DNA of 44,382 nucleotides from Paenibacillus glacialis (GCF_001637205.1 NZ_LVJH01000061.1:1-44382), one strand, 5' to 3'. Positions 1 through 8,296 are shown, counted from the stretch's first letter. Program-made: numbers and translations. Notes: generated by a model from the letters alone, not told the origin.

Positions 1-676
1 TGTTGCCTACTACAAAACACCTGATAATCAATATTATGAGGCCAAAGTTAGTCAATCGTCCGACGCAACAAGCCCAAATGGTAAAAACCTGGTTACCGTC
101 TGGAGTAAGCTTCCGCAGAGTGTGAATACCTCACAGCTTATGCTTTATATTGGCCAAGGTGTGGCTGATGGTAAGCTGACAGCTCTAGGTGGTACATCCA
201 CGGGATATATCAATACGGTGGGATTGTCACTTAACAAGGTAGCAGAAACGCCGTCGTCAAATCTGAACAATGTGGATATGTTCCCTTACAGCCTTTTGGT
301 TGTAAATGCAGAGGGTACGATAAGCGAAGGTACGAAAGCCTTGAATACAGTCATAACATACAACTTATCCAAGAATGGAGATTACGAAGCAGGTGCCTAC
401 GAGCACAAGCTTGTCATGGAAATCATTGATCCGTATGGACAAACGATGGAAAAGACGTTGACACTCGGGACTGATTTGCCAATGGGTAACAATAAATCGT
501 ACTCAACTACGTTTAATAGCAACTTCGATACAAGATTAAGCGGAGGTAGCATTCGCATGAACCTGTACGATGAGTTCCAGGGTCAAAGAATGTTGCTGGG
601 AAGCCAATCCTATTCACTTATTTATAAGGCATTACCAACAACGTCAACCGATGGCACTGGTAGCGCAGGAAGTTAA
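1..676 (+). CDS. 3' end of a secreted-type protein of unknown function (5' partial)
   Basis: The reading frame is open from base 2 to the stop at 674-676, so the gene begins upstream of the window. The GTG at 122 is internal, because the frame continues upstream without a stop or ribosome binding site. The 224 visible residues are rich in Ser, Thr, Asn and Gly, with alternating hydrophobic residues typical of extracellular beta-sandwich domains. Cysteine and membrane segments are absent, and the tail is Thr/Ser/Gly-rich. I recognise no family. The composition suggests an exported or surface protein, but the signal peptide would lie outside the window. The gene ends 230 bases before the sigma factor gene and is probably a separate unit. 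Confidence 0.75.
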   Translation, partial: VAYYKTPDNQYYEAKVSQSSDATSPNGKNLVTVWSKLPQSVNTSQLMLYIGQGVADGKLTALGGTSTGYINTVGLSLNKVAETPSSNLNNVDMFPYSLLVVNAEGTISEGTKALNTVITYNLSKNGDYEAGAYEHKLVMEIIDPYGQTMEKTLTLGTDLPMGNNKSYSTTFNSNFDTRLSGGSIRMNLYDEFQGQRMLLGSQSYSLIYKALPTTSTDGTGSAGS

Positions 677-906
677 AATACAACCACTAATTTGAGGGTA
701 GATCCATAGTTCCGGATTTGATCAGGAGTAAGGTAGCTGAGTACAAGAGCGCCGCTCCTGATTTGATGTGTTCCCACATTCGACAAAGGGAGCAAATCAC
801 CCGTTAACACTAATAAATTCGGACTTATTTACTATTAGAATAACTCATGTCACAAAACGGCAGGTACCGATTGTTATATAGGCAAAGAAACAAAGGAGGT
901 GAGCAT

Positions 907-1497
907 GTGAAGCCAACCATCCCCGGGGAAGAGGATGAGAAAAGCAATGAGATAGAAGCGATCATTGATTGTGTCAAATTAGGAGACAAGCAGGCGTTTG
1001 AAATGATTATTCATCAGTTTGAACGGCAAATGTACACCTACTGCTACTATATTTTGAAAAATCATGAAGAAACCGAAGATGCTGTCCAGGAAATTTTTAT
1101 CCGAGCATACGAGAATCTTCATCAATACAGCAGGCAGGCGACCTTCTCAGCATGGCTTTATAAGATGGCCTATCACCACATGATGAACATAAAGAAAAAG
1201 CAGGGCCGCTGGTTCGAACTGATTCATCAGTTCAAGGAACAGCAACCCAAAGTCCAAATTACACCTACACCCCAAGAGTCTGTTATTGAGGAACTGTTGA
1301 CCTATCTCACCCCAGAAGAGCGGCATATTTTGCTACTCAAAGCGGTTGAACAGTACAGCTTTGACGAAATCGGAGACATTATGGGCATAAAACCGGCAAC
1401 AATTCGAAAGAAATACGAACGGCTTCGCCGTAAGCTTATGGATTACAAACGTAATAAAGGAGGGATCGTAAATGGTACATTTGCCAAATCAAACTGA
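907..1497 (+). CDS. ECF-type RNA polymerase sigma factor
   Basis: A 196-residue sigma-70 family protein of the extracytoplasmic-function size class. Region 2 covers about residues 30-95 (promoter melting, motif DAVQEIFIRAYENL). Region 4 covers about residues 130-185, with a helix-turn-helix around EIGDIMGIKPATIRKKYERL that would read the -35 element. An upstream ATG at 847 is in frame but has no ribosome binding site. The sequence aaaggaggt at 892-900 sits 6 nt before a GTG at 907, so I choose GTG 907. The stop overlaps the start of the next gene by 26 bases, which implies translational coupling with the DUF4179 partner. Sigma genes of this type are commonly paired with a membrane partner that holds them inactive; here that role is inferred from context only. 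Confidence 0.88.
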   Translation: MKPTIPGEEDEKSNEIEAIIDCVKLGDKQAFEMIIHQFERQMYTYCYYILKNHEETEDAVQEIFIRAYENLHQYSRQATFSAWLYKMAYHHMMNIKKKQGRWFELIHQFKEQQPKVQITPTPQESVIEELLTYLTPEERHILLLKAVEQYSFDEIGDIMGIKPATIRKKYERLRRKLMDYKRNKGGIVNGTFAKSN

Positions 1498-2596
1498 GTC
1501 GAAAGAAATGGATACGATCGAGCAATGGATTCGGAATTTGGAAATGCCAAGAGCAAGTATGAGCCATCAAATTATGAGTAAGATAGGAGATCAAACCATG
1601 AGTAAAGCGAAATCAAATTTTGTGAGAAAAACATTAGTTACCGTATCGGCTGCAGCAGTACTAGGCGTAGGTGTGATCGGCACGGGGTTCGTATCCCCTG
1701 CGATGGCGGATGCTTTGAAACAAATTCCGGTGATTGGCAGTGTCTTCTCGGGAATCAGTGATGAGAGATTGCAGACAGCGATTGATCAAGGAATCGCTAC
1801 CAGTCCTAACCTGAGCGTGACGCATGACGGTGTAACATTGAAGGTGACTGATCTGCTGTATGATGGGACCGTTCTAAAATTTGAAGTGGAGCGTGAGGGT
1901 GTCGAATTGCCTTCTACATTTGGATCACATCGGGATCAGGATAAAGGCGAGGTCAAAGGATATATTCAGACGCCGACACTACTGGCTAATGGCAAGGAAA
2001 TCAAATATACATCGGGAGGGTTTGGGGATATACCATACAAAGAGAATACCCTTAACGCTGAAATACGGGATGGAATGTCTCTTCCAGATGAATTCGAGTT
2101 GACCATTCAAGCCAAAGTGACACAAATTGAAGAGCCATTCGAATTCAAGATTCCGGTGAAAATTGAAAATAATATGCTTGTATTAAAGCCGAATGCAACC
2201 GAAACGGACGGGAAGTTTAGTTATACGGTGAAGCAATTGGAGATAACGCCGGCATCCACTAGACTGATTCTGGATAGCACGGGTGATGTTCCCACAACAC
2301 CTGAGCAATCAACGGGCGACTATAGTGCAACGATGGTTTACTATGATATCGTGGATGACCAAGGGAATGAAATTAATCAGGATAGAGTTGGATTCTTTAA
2401 TAGCAAACCTGAGACCGAGTACCATGTAAATGAGCTGTATCAGGCTTTCGCGGCAACTCCTAAATCCATTACGATTAAACCTTATACCTTTACTGTGAAG
2501 ACCTCTGATTGGAGCATCGTTGGAGCAGATAAAGGGATTACAGGTGAAAAAACATATCTCAAAGATCTGGAGCTAACGATTCCAGTTCAGCCTTAA
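1472..2596 (+). CDS. DUF4179 membrane protein, probable partner of the ECF sigma factor
   Basis: A 374-residue protein with a cytoplasmic N-terminus of about 50 residues, one hydrophobic segment at about 53-75 (LVTVSAAAVLGVGVIGTGFV) and an external domain. The DUF4179 signature SPAMADALKQIPVIGSVF follows directly after the membrane segment, and the rest is beta-rich. ATG 1472 has aaaggaggg just upstream, inside the sigma gene. No HxxxCxxC zinc motif is visible in the N-terminus, unlike classical zinc-binding anti-sigma factors, so an anti-sigma role rests on gene pairing and topology. The external part would be the sensor. A strong terminator follows. Confidence 0.85.
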   Translation: MVHLPNQTESKEMDTIEQWIRNLEMPRASMSHQIMSKIGDQTMSKAKSNFVRKTLVTVSAAAVLGVGVIGTGFVSPAMADALKQIPVIGSVFSGISDERLQTAIDQGIATSPNLSVTHDGVTLKVTDLLYDGTVLKFEVEREGVELPSTFGSHRDQDKGEVKGYIQTPTLLANGKEIKYTSGGFGDIPYKENTLNAEIRDGMSLPDEFELTIQAKVTQIEEPFEFKIPVKIENNMLVLKPNATETDGKFSYTVKQLEITPASTRLILDSTGDVPTTPEQSTGDYSATMVYYDIVDDQGNEINQDRVGFFNSKPETEYHVNELYQAFAATPKSITIKPYTFTVKTSDWSIVGADKGITGEKTYLKDLELTIPVQP

Positions 2597-2640
2597 TATT
2601 AGCACGGCTCTATCTGTCAAATACGTTGAGAATACAAAAC

Positions 2641-2678
2641 AAGAGAAACCCTCTTCTTAGTAAAGGAGGGTTTCTCTT
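2641..2678 (+). terminator. Terminator after the sigma/DUF4179 operon
   Basis: A perfect 13-bp inverted repeat, AAGAGAAACCCTC (2641-2653) and GAGGGTTTCTCTT (2666-2678), with a 12-nt loop and a short T-rich tail. It begins 44 bases after the DUF4179 stop codon. Confidence 0.85.
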
Positions 2679-2709
2679 ATTTGCACATCAATTATAGTTA
2701 GCGTCAAAT

Positions 2710-2785
2710 AGGCTGTCCATAACACGTCACCATCAAGCGCTAAAACTGCGAAGCGTTTGATGGAGGAACGTGTATTGGTCAGCCT
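2710..2785 (-). terminator. Degenerate terminator hairpin of the truncated GH19 unit
   Basis: A long imperfect hairpin lies just 3' of the first GH19 gene on the minus strand. The outer arms are AGGCTGtCC / GGtCAGCCT and the inner arms CATCAAGCGC / GCGTTTGATG. It is clearly homologous to the hairpin at 4139-4212 behind the full-length GH19 gene, but the T run after it has decayed to TATTTGACG, so termination may be weaker. Confidence 0.65.
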
Positions 2786-2805
2786 CTACGTGCATGTTAG
2801 CTATT

Positions 2806-3951
2806 CTAGAAGGGACTCATGCCGAGCGTATTTAATTTCTCCCCCGTAATATTGACGCCCATTCTCCTCGTGATGTTACGATAATGACTAACGCGATGTC
2901 CGACTCGATAGTCGGTTTCGTCTTTGTTTCCTTCAATGCCGCCGTTTATGATCATAATGGTAACACCATAACCGGCAGAGGTTAACCCTTTGGAAATATC
3001 CGATTCGGAAGGTGTCCAATTGCCAACGATCACATCATGAGCCGAAGGTTTCGGTGGTTGTGGTGTCATCCAGAACAAGATAGCGGTCATGAATCCCAAT
3101 TTGCCGTCGTTTATAATAAGCTCCGGTTGTTGGAGAAGGGTATTGGGATTCCCATAGATAATTCCGCTAAACAATCCGTAATTGTTGTTCCAGCTTAATT
3201 GAATCGGTCCACGTCCATGATATGATTTGCCCGGAACTGGCAGGAACTCAGCATGAGTATCAACGTAAGCGATCTTAGTGTTCGTTATGTACGGTATTTC
3301 TTCATTCCAATATAGAGGGGTAGAATCTTGGCTCTCCTCCGTATTCGGACTCATTGATTTCAAAGGTCTGAATGCTAACAATACGGACACTAGTCTGTTT
3401 CTTATCACGCCCCAACCAGACTTGTTACCAGACGCCCAACTTCCGCTCGTTTCGTGCGCAATATTGGAGAGGAATGCTGCTAGTTCACGCTTGCGGTTCA
3501 CAGCAGTACCTTCTTTAATAAAAGTACCGAAATCGACGATTTGGGAGATGATCGGAACCGTCAAGTTCCACGAAGCATTAAAGTCAGCATCTTGATAGAT
3601 GAGCGTTTCGGTCTTCGTTGTCTTGTCCAATCGGAATACGCGATTGTTCCATGAAGATGTAGATCCCTGCCGGTTTTCGAGCTTGTACTTGATATTTGCA
3701 ACACCGCTTACCGCTGATATCAGGTTACTATACGAATAATAGTCTACTTGCCCCGGTTTGTAATAAGGCTTGCTGGCGGCAAATGTATGCCACGCAGGTG
3801 TGCCGATACGCATCGGGAAAAGAGCTTCGTATTCCGTCTGTGGTAATGCGCTCTGCACGGCTGCCATCGCATTGCCTGGCGAAAATTGCGGATCTATACC
3901 GCCCCATAGTGATGTGATTTGCGAATCGGTGAGCACGCGGGTACATTTCAT
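2806..3951 (-). CDS. GH19 chitinase paralog lacking signal peptide and binding modules
   Basis: A 381-residue glycoside hydrolase family 19 catalytic domain, which cleaves chitin with inversion of configuration. It is a close paralog of the gene at 4235-5875: both share RVLTD.QITSLWGGIDPQFSP, the general-acid motif HET within LSNIAHET, SYHGRGPIQLSWN and the C-terminal end TLGMSPF. The start region (ATGACTATGAA and upstream bases) matches the paralog, but the sequence jumps directly to the catalytic domain. The signal peptide, CBM5/12 and Fn3 regions (about 195 residues) are therefore missing. An extra stretch of about 28 residues (near 3318-3407) sits between HET and YWNEE, in the loop separating the two expected catalytic glutamates. 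The second ATG (3951) is preferred, because AGGAG is 7 nt upstream of it and only 1-2 nt upstream of the first. The product is probably cytoplasmic, and its activity is doubtful. Confidence 0.85.
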   Translation of the reverse strand: MKCTRVLTDSQITSLWGGIDPQFSPGNAMAAVQSALPQTEYEALFPMRIGTPAWHTFAASKPYYKPGQVDYYSYSNLISAVSGVANIKYKLENRQGSTSSWNNRVFRLDKTTKTETLIYQDADFNASWNLTVPIISQIVDFGTFIKEGTAVNRKRELAAFLSNIAHETSGSWASGNKSGWGVIRNRLVSVLLAFRPLKSMSPNTEESQDSTPLYWNEEIPYITNTKIAYVDTHAEFLPVPGKSYHGRGPIQLSWNNNYGLFSGIIYGNPNTLLQQPELIINDGKLGFMTAILFWMTPQPPKPSAHDVIVGNWTPSESDISKGLTSAGYGVTIMIINGGIEGNKDETDYRVGHRVSHYRNITRRMGVNITGEKLNTLGMSPF

Positions 3952-4129
3952 AGTCATTCTCCTATACTAGTGAGTTAACTTCATTATCTGCTATAGGAAA
4001 TACTAAATACATGATAAATATTAAATAATATCTTTATTAGTATAATTATGTATATTTATATAAAAAATGATGTGAGCTTCAATTGCGAGATTTTACAATA
4101 ATAATGACATAACGGAGAGTATCTGAGTA

Positions 4130-4212
4130 AGGACAAAAAGGCTGACCGTAACACGTCTCCTTTAAGCGCTTAATTAACAATTCGCTTGATGGAGACACGT
4201 ATGGGTCAGCCT
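4130..4212 (-). terminator. Terminator of the full-length GH19 gene
   Basis: On the minus strand, a hairpin with outer arms at 4204-4212 and 4139-4147 (AGGCTGACC/GGTCAGCCT) and inner arms AAGCG/CGCTT is followed by TTTTTG. It starts 22 bases after the chitinase stop codon. It is a clear rho-independent terminator. Confidence 0.85.
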
Positions 4213-4234
4213 CTGTTTACAGCTATAGTCTATT

Positions 4235-5875
4235 CTAGAATGGACTCATGCCGAGCGTATTCACTTTCTCACCTGTAATATCGACACCCATTCTCGTCGT
4301 AATGTCACGATAATGACCGACACGGCGGCCGACTCGATAATCGGTTTCGTCTTTGTTGCCTTCAAAGCTGCCGTTGATGATCATAATGGTAACACCAAAG
4401 CCCGCAGGTGATAATCCTTTGGCGATCTCTGCTGCCGAAGGTGTCCAATTGCCAACGATCACATCGTGAGCCGAAGGTTTGGGTGGTTGTGGTGTCATCC
4501 AGAAGAGGATAGCTGTCATAAAGCCCAATTTGCCGTCGTTCACAATGAGCTCCGGTTGTTGGAGCAGTGTATTTTGATTTCCATAGATAATTCCGCTAAT
4601 TAATCCGTAATTGTAGTTCCAGCTCAATTGGATTGGTCCGCGTCCATGGTACGATTTGCCTGCAACTGGCGGGAACTCAGCATGACTCTGAACGTAACCG
4701 ATGTTGGTAGAATTGATGTAGGATACCTCTTCATTCCAGAATAGTCCCCAACTGAGCTCGCCGCCAGGCGCTGTCGCCCAACCTCCGCCCGTTTCATGCG
4801 CTATATTGGAGAGGAACGCTGCCAGTTCACGCTTGCGGTTCACAGCAGAACCTTCTTTAATAAAAGAACCGAAATCGACTGTTTTGGAGATGATCGGAAC
4901 CGTCAAGTTCCACGAAGCGTTAAAGTCAGCATTTTGATAGATGATTGTTTCTGTCTTCGTTGTCTTGTCCAATCGTAATACGCGATTGTTCCATGTAGCT
5001 CCCTGCCTGTATTCAAGCTTATACTTGATATTAGCCACATCGGTTACAGCTGCAATCAGGTTACTATAGGAATAATAGTCTGCTTGTCCCGGTTTGTAAT
5101 AAGGCTTACTGGCGGCGAATGTATGCCACGCAGGTGTGCCGATACGCATCGGGAACAGTGCTTCGTATTCAGTCTGTGGTAGTGCGCTCTGTACGGCTGC
5201 AACCGCATTGGCTGGCGAAAATTGCGGATCTATTCCACCCCACAGCGATGTGATTTGAGGATCGGTTAATACGCGACTTTGGCCGGGGGTTAGTTCTCCC
5301 AATGACGTTTTTACGTCTATGGTCGAACTTGCCGTCGTGTTATTTGCGCCATCCTTTGATTTTACATAGTATGTGTATTGAGTATCCTGGAGTAAGCCTG
5401 TGTCTGTGTAAGTTAGTGTGGAAGCGCTTGCGGAGGAACCGACCTTCGTGTCACCACGGTAAATATCATAACCCGTCACGGCAATGTTGTCTGTTGCGGC
5501 ATTCCAAGTCAAAGTAATCGTGTCAGCTGTTTGCCCCGTTGATACAAGATTCGTCGGAGCTGTAGGAGGAGTTGGATCTGGTTCGCCCCCTGTGTCCGGA
5601 CCAAGTAATAGCCATGGTGAGCTTGATGAATCACTCGGTACATCGCCCTGTGTCCACCATTTGGCCCGATACACATTGTTGTTATAACTGACCTCATTGC
5701 CACTTACATATACTTGAGTGGACACCCAAGGTGAGGCGGTTAATGAGGCTTGCTGCTGTATGCCATCTGCGGAGACATTAGGTGTAACCGCTTCCAAAGG
5801 TGCGAATACTAAGAGTGCTGACAGTACTATGGTGCTTACGCGAATTAGCTTGCTGCTTATCAATTTACGTTTCAT
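4235..5875 (-). CDS. Secreted GH19 chitinase with CBM5/12 and Fn3 modules
   Basis: A 546-residue secreted chitinase. Modules in order: signal peptide (about 1-36, hydrophobic core STIVLSALLVFAPL); CBM5/12-type chitin-binding module (about 46-92, aromatic residues in SPWVSTQVYVSGNEVSYNN and WWTQGD); one fibronectin type III domain (about 102-190); GH19 catalytic domain (about 200-546). The catalytic acid lies in AHETGGGW and a second candidate Glu in FWNEEVSY; SYHGRGPIQLSWN is the family signature. The architecture is standard for bacterial GH19 enzymes acting on insoluble chitin and fungal walls. Start: the second of two ATGs (5875) has AGGAG at the best spacing. The gene lies in tandem with its shortened paralog and near a GH18 chitinase at 18225, consistent with a chitin-degrading organism. 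Confidence 0.93.
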   Translation of the reverse strand: MKRKLISSKLIRVSTIVLSALLVFAPLEAVTPNVSADGIQQQASLTASPWVSTQVYVSGNEVSYNNNVYRAKWWTQGDVPSDSSSSPWLLLGPDTGGEPDPTPPTAPTNLVSTGQTADTITLTWNAATDNIAVTGYDIYRGDTKVGSSASASTLTYTDTGLLQDTQYTYYVKSKDGANNTTASSTIDVKTSLGELTPGQSRVLTDPQITSLWGGIDPQFSPANAVAAVQSALPQTEYEALFPMRIGTPAWHTFAASKPYYKPGQADYYSYSNLIAAVTDVANIKYKLEYRQGATWNNRVLRLDKTTKTETIIYQNADFNASWNLTVPIISKTVDFGSFIKEGSAVNRKRELAAFLSNIAHETGGGWATAPGGELSWGLFWNEEVSYINSTNIGYVQSHAEFPPVAGKSYHGRGPIQLSWNYNYGLISGIIYGNQNTLLQQPELIVNDGKLGFMTAILFWMTPQPPKPSAHDVIVGNWTPSAAEIAKGLSPAGFGVTIMIINGSFEGNKDETDYRVGRRVGHYRDITTRMGVDITGEKVNTLGMSPF

Positions 5876-6169
5876 AGTCATTCTCCTATACTAGTAAATT
5901 TAACTTCAATATTAAGTATAGTAGATTCCAAATATAATATATATAGTAAATAATTACTATATTATATTATTTGCTGTAATTTGTTATAAATAATGATATG
6001 AGTTGAATGACAGAGATGTTGGATTGCCAACCGGGAGATATATTAGAATATATTGAAATGGAATAAAGTAGGGTTACCGAGAATGAATTATTCACTAATC
6101 ATTAACTTGATATTTATATGACTCCCCCTCAGAATGAAGAGAATACCATCGATAAGGGAGTTATATGAC

Positions 6170-6444
6170 ATGAGTAATGTTATTGAACGAAATAACGTAA
6201 AAGTGATTGGACAAGGAGTTGTCGAAATCCAGTTCCCACACTCATTATGCAATGCTCGGATGATAGTATCGTGCCGATAGAGGTAGGAGAATATTTACAT
6301 AGTCACTTGAAGAATAGTACGTTCCGATTAATGGAGACCAAAGGTCATTATCCTCATATTAGCCATCCGGAGGAAACAATCTCCTTCATTAATGAATATC
6401 TTGAACAAAATTGTCCAGATTATATAGCGTTGAAAGGATATTAG
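6170..6444 (+). pseudogene. Remnant of an rsbQ-like alpha/beta hydrolase (internal deletion)
   Basis: An ATG at 6170 with AAGGGAG upstream begins MSNVIERNNVKVIGQG, matching the start of RsbQ-family hydrolases. After about 16-20 residues the sequence jumps. From 6229 in another frame it reads PVPTLIMQCSDDSIVP, then GHYPHISHPEETISFINEYL, which is the C-terminal end of the same family, including the expected late Asp and the catalytic His. The middle (about 190 residues, including the nucleophile-serine region) is absent and the two ends are out of frame. The frame from 6170 stops soon after the junction. The gene is therefore dead. It ends 3 bases before the PAS-GGDEF gene, the arrangement expected for RsbQ/PAS sensing pairs. 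Confidence 0.8.
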
Positions 6445-6447
6445 AAA

Positions 6448-7437
6448 ATGAAAGAACGGTTGAAGTATGCGCCATGTGGGTATATCTCCATTACACACGA
6501 AGGAATGGTTACGGATGTGAATCACACATTCCTTGATATGATGGGTTATACAAGGGAAGATTTGGTGCATAAGCATATTGAAACGATCATGTCTACGGCA
6601 AACAAGCTCATTTTTCATTCATATTTTTACCCTTATATCAATCTGTATGGACATGTGGAAGAGTTATATTTGAGATTGAAAGATAGTAAAGGAGAGTCGA
6701 TCCCTTATATATTTAATGGAAGACGGTTCGTTCTGGAAGGCGTAGAGATTATTGATTGTGTATTAGTGCAGATGGGTAAACGCATTGATTATGAACTAGA
6801 GCTTCGGTCTGCTAAGAAACAAATAGAAGATGCGTATTGGGAAAAGGATCAAACACTTGTGAAGTTGAAGCAAATCCATATGGAAATTGAACAGAAGCAG
6901 CAAGAACTGATAGAGATCAATACTATTTTAGTAGAACGATCTAATACAGATAAGCTCACTGGATTAAAGAATAGAAGATTTTTTCAAGAAAAGCTAGAAG
7001 AGCAGATTATAAGATATCGTAAGATGGAAGAACCTTTTTCAATTTATATCATAGATATAGACTATTTTAAAAATGTGAATGACACATGGGGACATCAGAC
7101 AGGCGATTACGTATTAGAGAATTTAGCGGAAATCTTAACATCTCATACTCATGAAAAAGATATTGTTGCTAGGTATGGCGGGGAAGAGTTTGTGATGATC
7201 TTGCCTAATATGGAAGAAGCTGAGTCCAAGATAAAAGCTGAGAATTTACGGCATGCCATAGCGAATACTAGTTGGGAAATGATCAACATCACAGTAAGTA
7301 TTGGCATAGCTACATTTAATCCCAAGGATTCAGACATCACAATAATGGCAAAAGCAGACCAAGCGCTTTATGCTTCTAAAGAAAATGGTAGAAATCGCGT
7401 TACACACATCATAGATATAAATGAAAAGCTTCTTTAA
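6448..7437 (+). CDS. PAS-GGDEF diguanylate cyclase
   Basis: A 329-residue cytoplasmic protein that makes cyclic di-GMP from two GTP. It has an N-terminal PAS domain (about 1-115), a charged coiled-coil linker (about 118-165), and a GGDEF domain (about 170-325) starting DKLTGLKNRRFF with active-site GGEEF near residue 244. The I-site position before GGEEF reads HEKD instead of RxxD, so classical product inhibition is probably absent. The start ATG 6448 has aaagga upstream, inside the preceding remnant. In related bacteria an RsbQ-type hydrolase encoded just upstream generates or delivers the signal sensed by such a PAS domain. Here that hydrolase gene is broken, so the cyclase may be orphaned, constitutive or silent. 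Confidence 0.92.
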   Translation: MKERLKYAPCGYISITHEGMVTDVNHTFLDMMGYTREDLVHKHIETIMSTANKLIFHSYFYPYINLYGHVEELYLRLKDSKGESIPYIFNGRRFVLEGVEIIDCVLVQMGKRIDYELELRSAKKQIEDAYWEKDQTLVKLKQIHMEIEQKQQELIEINTILVERSNTDKLTGLKNRRFFQEKLEEQIIRYRKMEEPFSIYIIDIDYFKNVNDTWGHQTGDYVLENLAEILTSHTHEKDIVARYGGEEFVMILPNMEEAESKIKAENLRHAIANTSWEMINITVSIGIATFNPKDSDITIMAKADQALYASKENGRNRVTHIIDINEKLL

Positions 7438-7454
7438 TAGGGGGCTTTTTTTTT
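7425..7454 (+). terminator. Terminator of the PAS-GGDEF gene
   Basis: A stem of AAAGCTTC (7425-7432) with GGGGCTTT (7441-7448), two G-U pairs and an 8-nt loop, runs into nine T residues. It overlaps the last codons of the gene. Confidence 0.75.
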
Positions 7455-7518
7455 GAGGCTTATAAAGAAGGAAAATGCTTTTAACGAAAAAGCGTGTAGG
7501 GCATTGAGGGTAATCACA

Positions 7519-7611
7519 ATGTCTGCAATATGTGTAATCACTCTTTTTATGATAGGGACTATTTATCTTAATGTAGAAAAAGCACTTCCTCCTGGGTTAT
7601 TCTTAGTGTAA
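7519..7611 (+). CDS. Possible 30-residue hydrophobic peptide
   Basis: An ATG at 7519 has GAGGG about 8 nt upstream and opens a 30-codon frame to a TAA at 7609. The peptide begins MSAICVITLFMIGTIYL, a stretch able to span a membrane, followed by NVEKALPPG. No family is recognised. It lies alone between the GGDEF gene and the MepB gene. It could be a small membrane peptide, a remnant of a larger gene, or chance. Confidence 0.25.
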   Translation: MSAICVITLFMIGTIYLNVEKALPPGLFLV

Positions 7612-7659
7612 ACATTCCGTTACAGACAGTATGGTGAACCTACAAGGAGGAATTGTCAG

Positions 7660-8244
7660 ATGGTTGAAAAAAATCAAGATCTCTCAGAGAGCTTCGTAAG
7701 CGTTCTAAATGGTTGGACTTCCTCAGACACAATTCATAGTGACCTTATTACCACCAAGAACCTTATTTATAATCCATGCAATTTTGATTGCTCTGAACCT
7801 CTTCCAGAAGCACAGAATGCTGAATATGGGGCATATGTATTTCAATTGAATGCTCTCTCCATTAGATTTCGTGTTGCAAAAATTACACCTACAAAAGTCG
7901 GACAGTTTGTGACTTTGTGGGAGAGGATTATTGGGGATGGACCGATCCAACCCTATGACGTATCAGATCCAATAGATTTCTACGTTATTAGTACACGTAA
8001 AGGGAGTCAATTTGGTCAGTTTATATTTCCAAAAGCTGTGCTATGTGAGCAGGATATAGTGTCCAATAATGGCGAAGGTGGAAAAAGAGCCATACGCGTG
8101 TACCCTCCTTGGTACAATCCTACGAGCCGTCAGGCTCAAAAAACACAGAAGTGGCAGTTGAAATATTTTCTGGAGATACCTACAAATCTACCAATAGACT
8201 TTGTTCGTGCTGAAATGCTTTACGGCACCAAAATATCCAAGTAA
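7660..8244 (+). CDS. MepB-family protein
   Basis: A 194-residue soluble protein of the MepB family, named after the third gene of the staphylococcal mepRAB multidrug-efflux operon; the biochemical role is unknown. Diagnostic stretches are AYVFQLNALSIRFRVAKITP, TKVGQFVTLW, YDVSDPIDFYVIS, GQFIFPKAVL and RVYPPW, followed by the conserved QKTQKWQLKYF. Full length for the family, with no signal peptide or membrane segment. Start ATG 7660 has aaggagga 9 nt upstream. No mepR or mepA homolog lies beside it, so a link to drug efflux is not supported here. Confidence 0.85.
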   Translation: MVEKNQDLSESFVSVLNGWTSSDTIHSDLITTKNLIYNPCNFDCSEPLPEAQNAEYGAYVFQLNALSIRFRVAKITPTKVGQFVTLWERIIGDGPIQPYDVSDPIDFYVISTRKGSQFGQFIFPKAVLCEQDIVSNNGEGGKRAIRVYPPWYNPTSRQAQKTQKWQLKYFLEIPTNLPIDFVRAEMLYGTKISK

Positions 8245-8278
8245 CAACAGTGGGTTGGGGAGAACAATGCTAGCCCAG

Positions 8279-8296
8279 TTATTCACATGTGGATAA
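8279..8296. other. Back-to-back DnaA-box-like sequences
   Basis: TTATTCACA (8279-8287) is followed directly by TGTGGATAA (8288-8296). Each matches the DnaA box consensus TTATnCACA on opposite strands. The gap between genes otherwise shows no origin features such as AT-rich unwinding repeats or further boxes. It may be a DnaA-responsive promoter site or chance. Confidence 0.35.

Noticed and set aside
720..765. Inverted repeat ATCAGGAG / CTCCTGAT before the sigma gene
   Set aside because: The loop is nearly 30 bases and no T tract follows, so neither a terminator nor a specific site could be supported.
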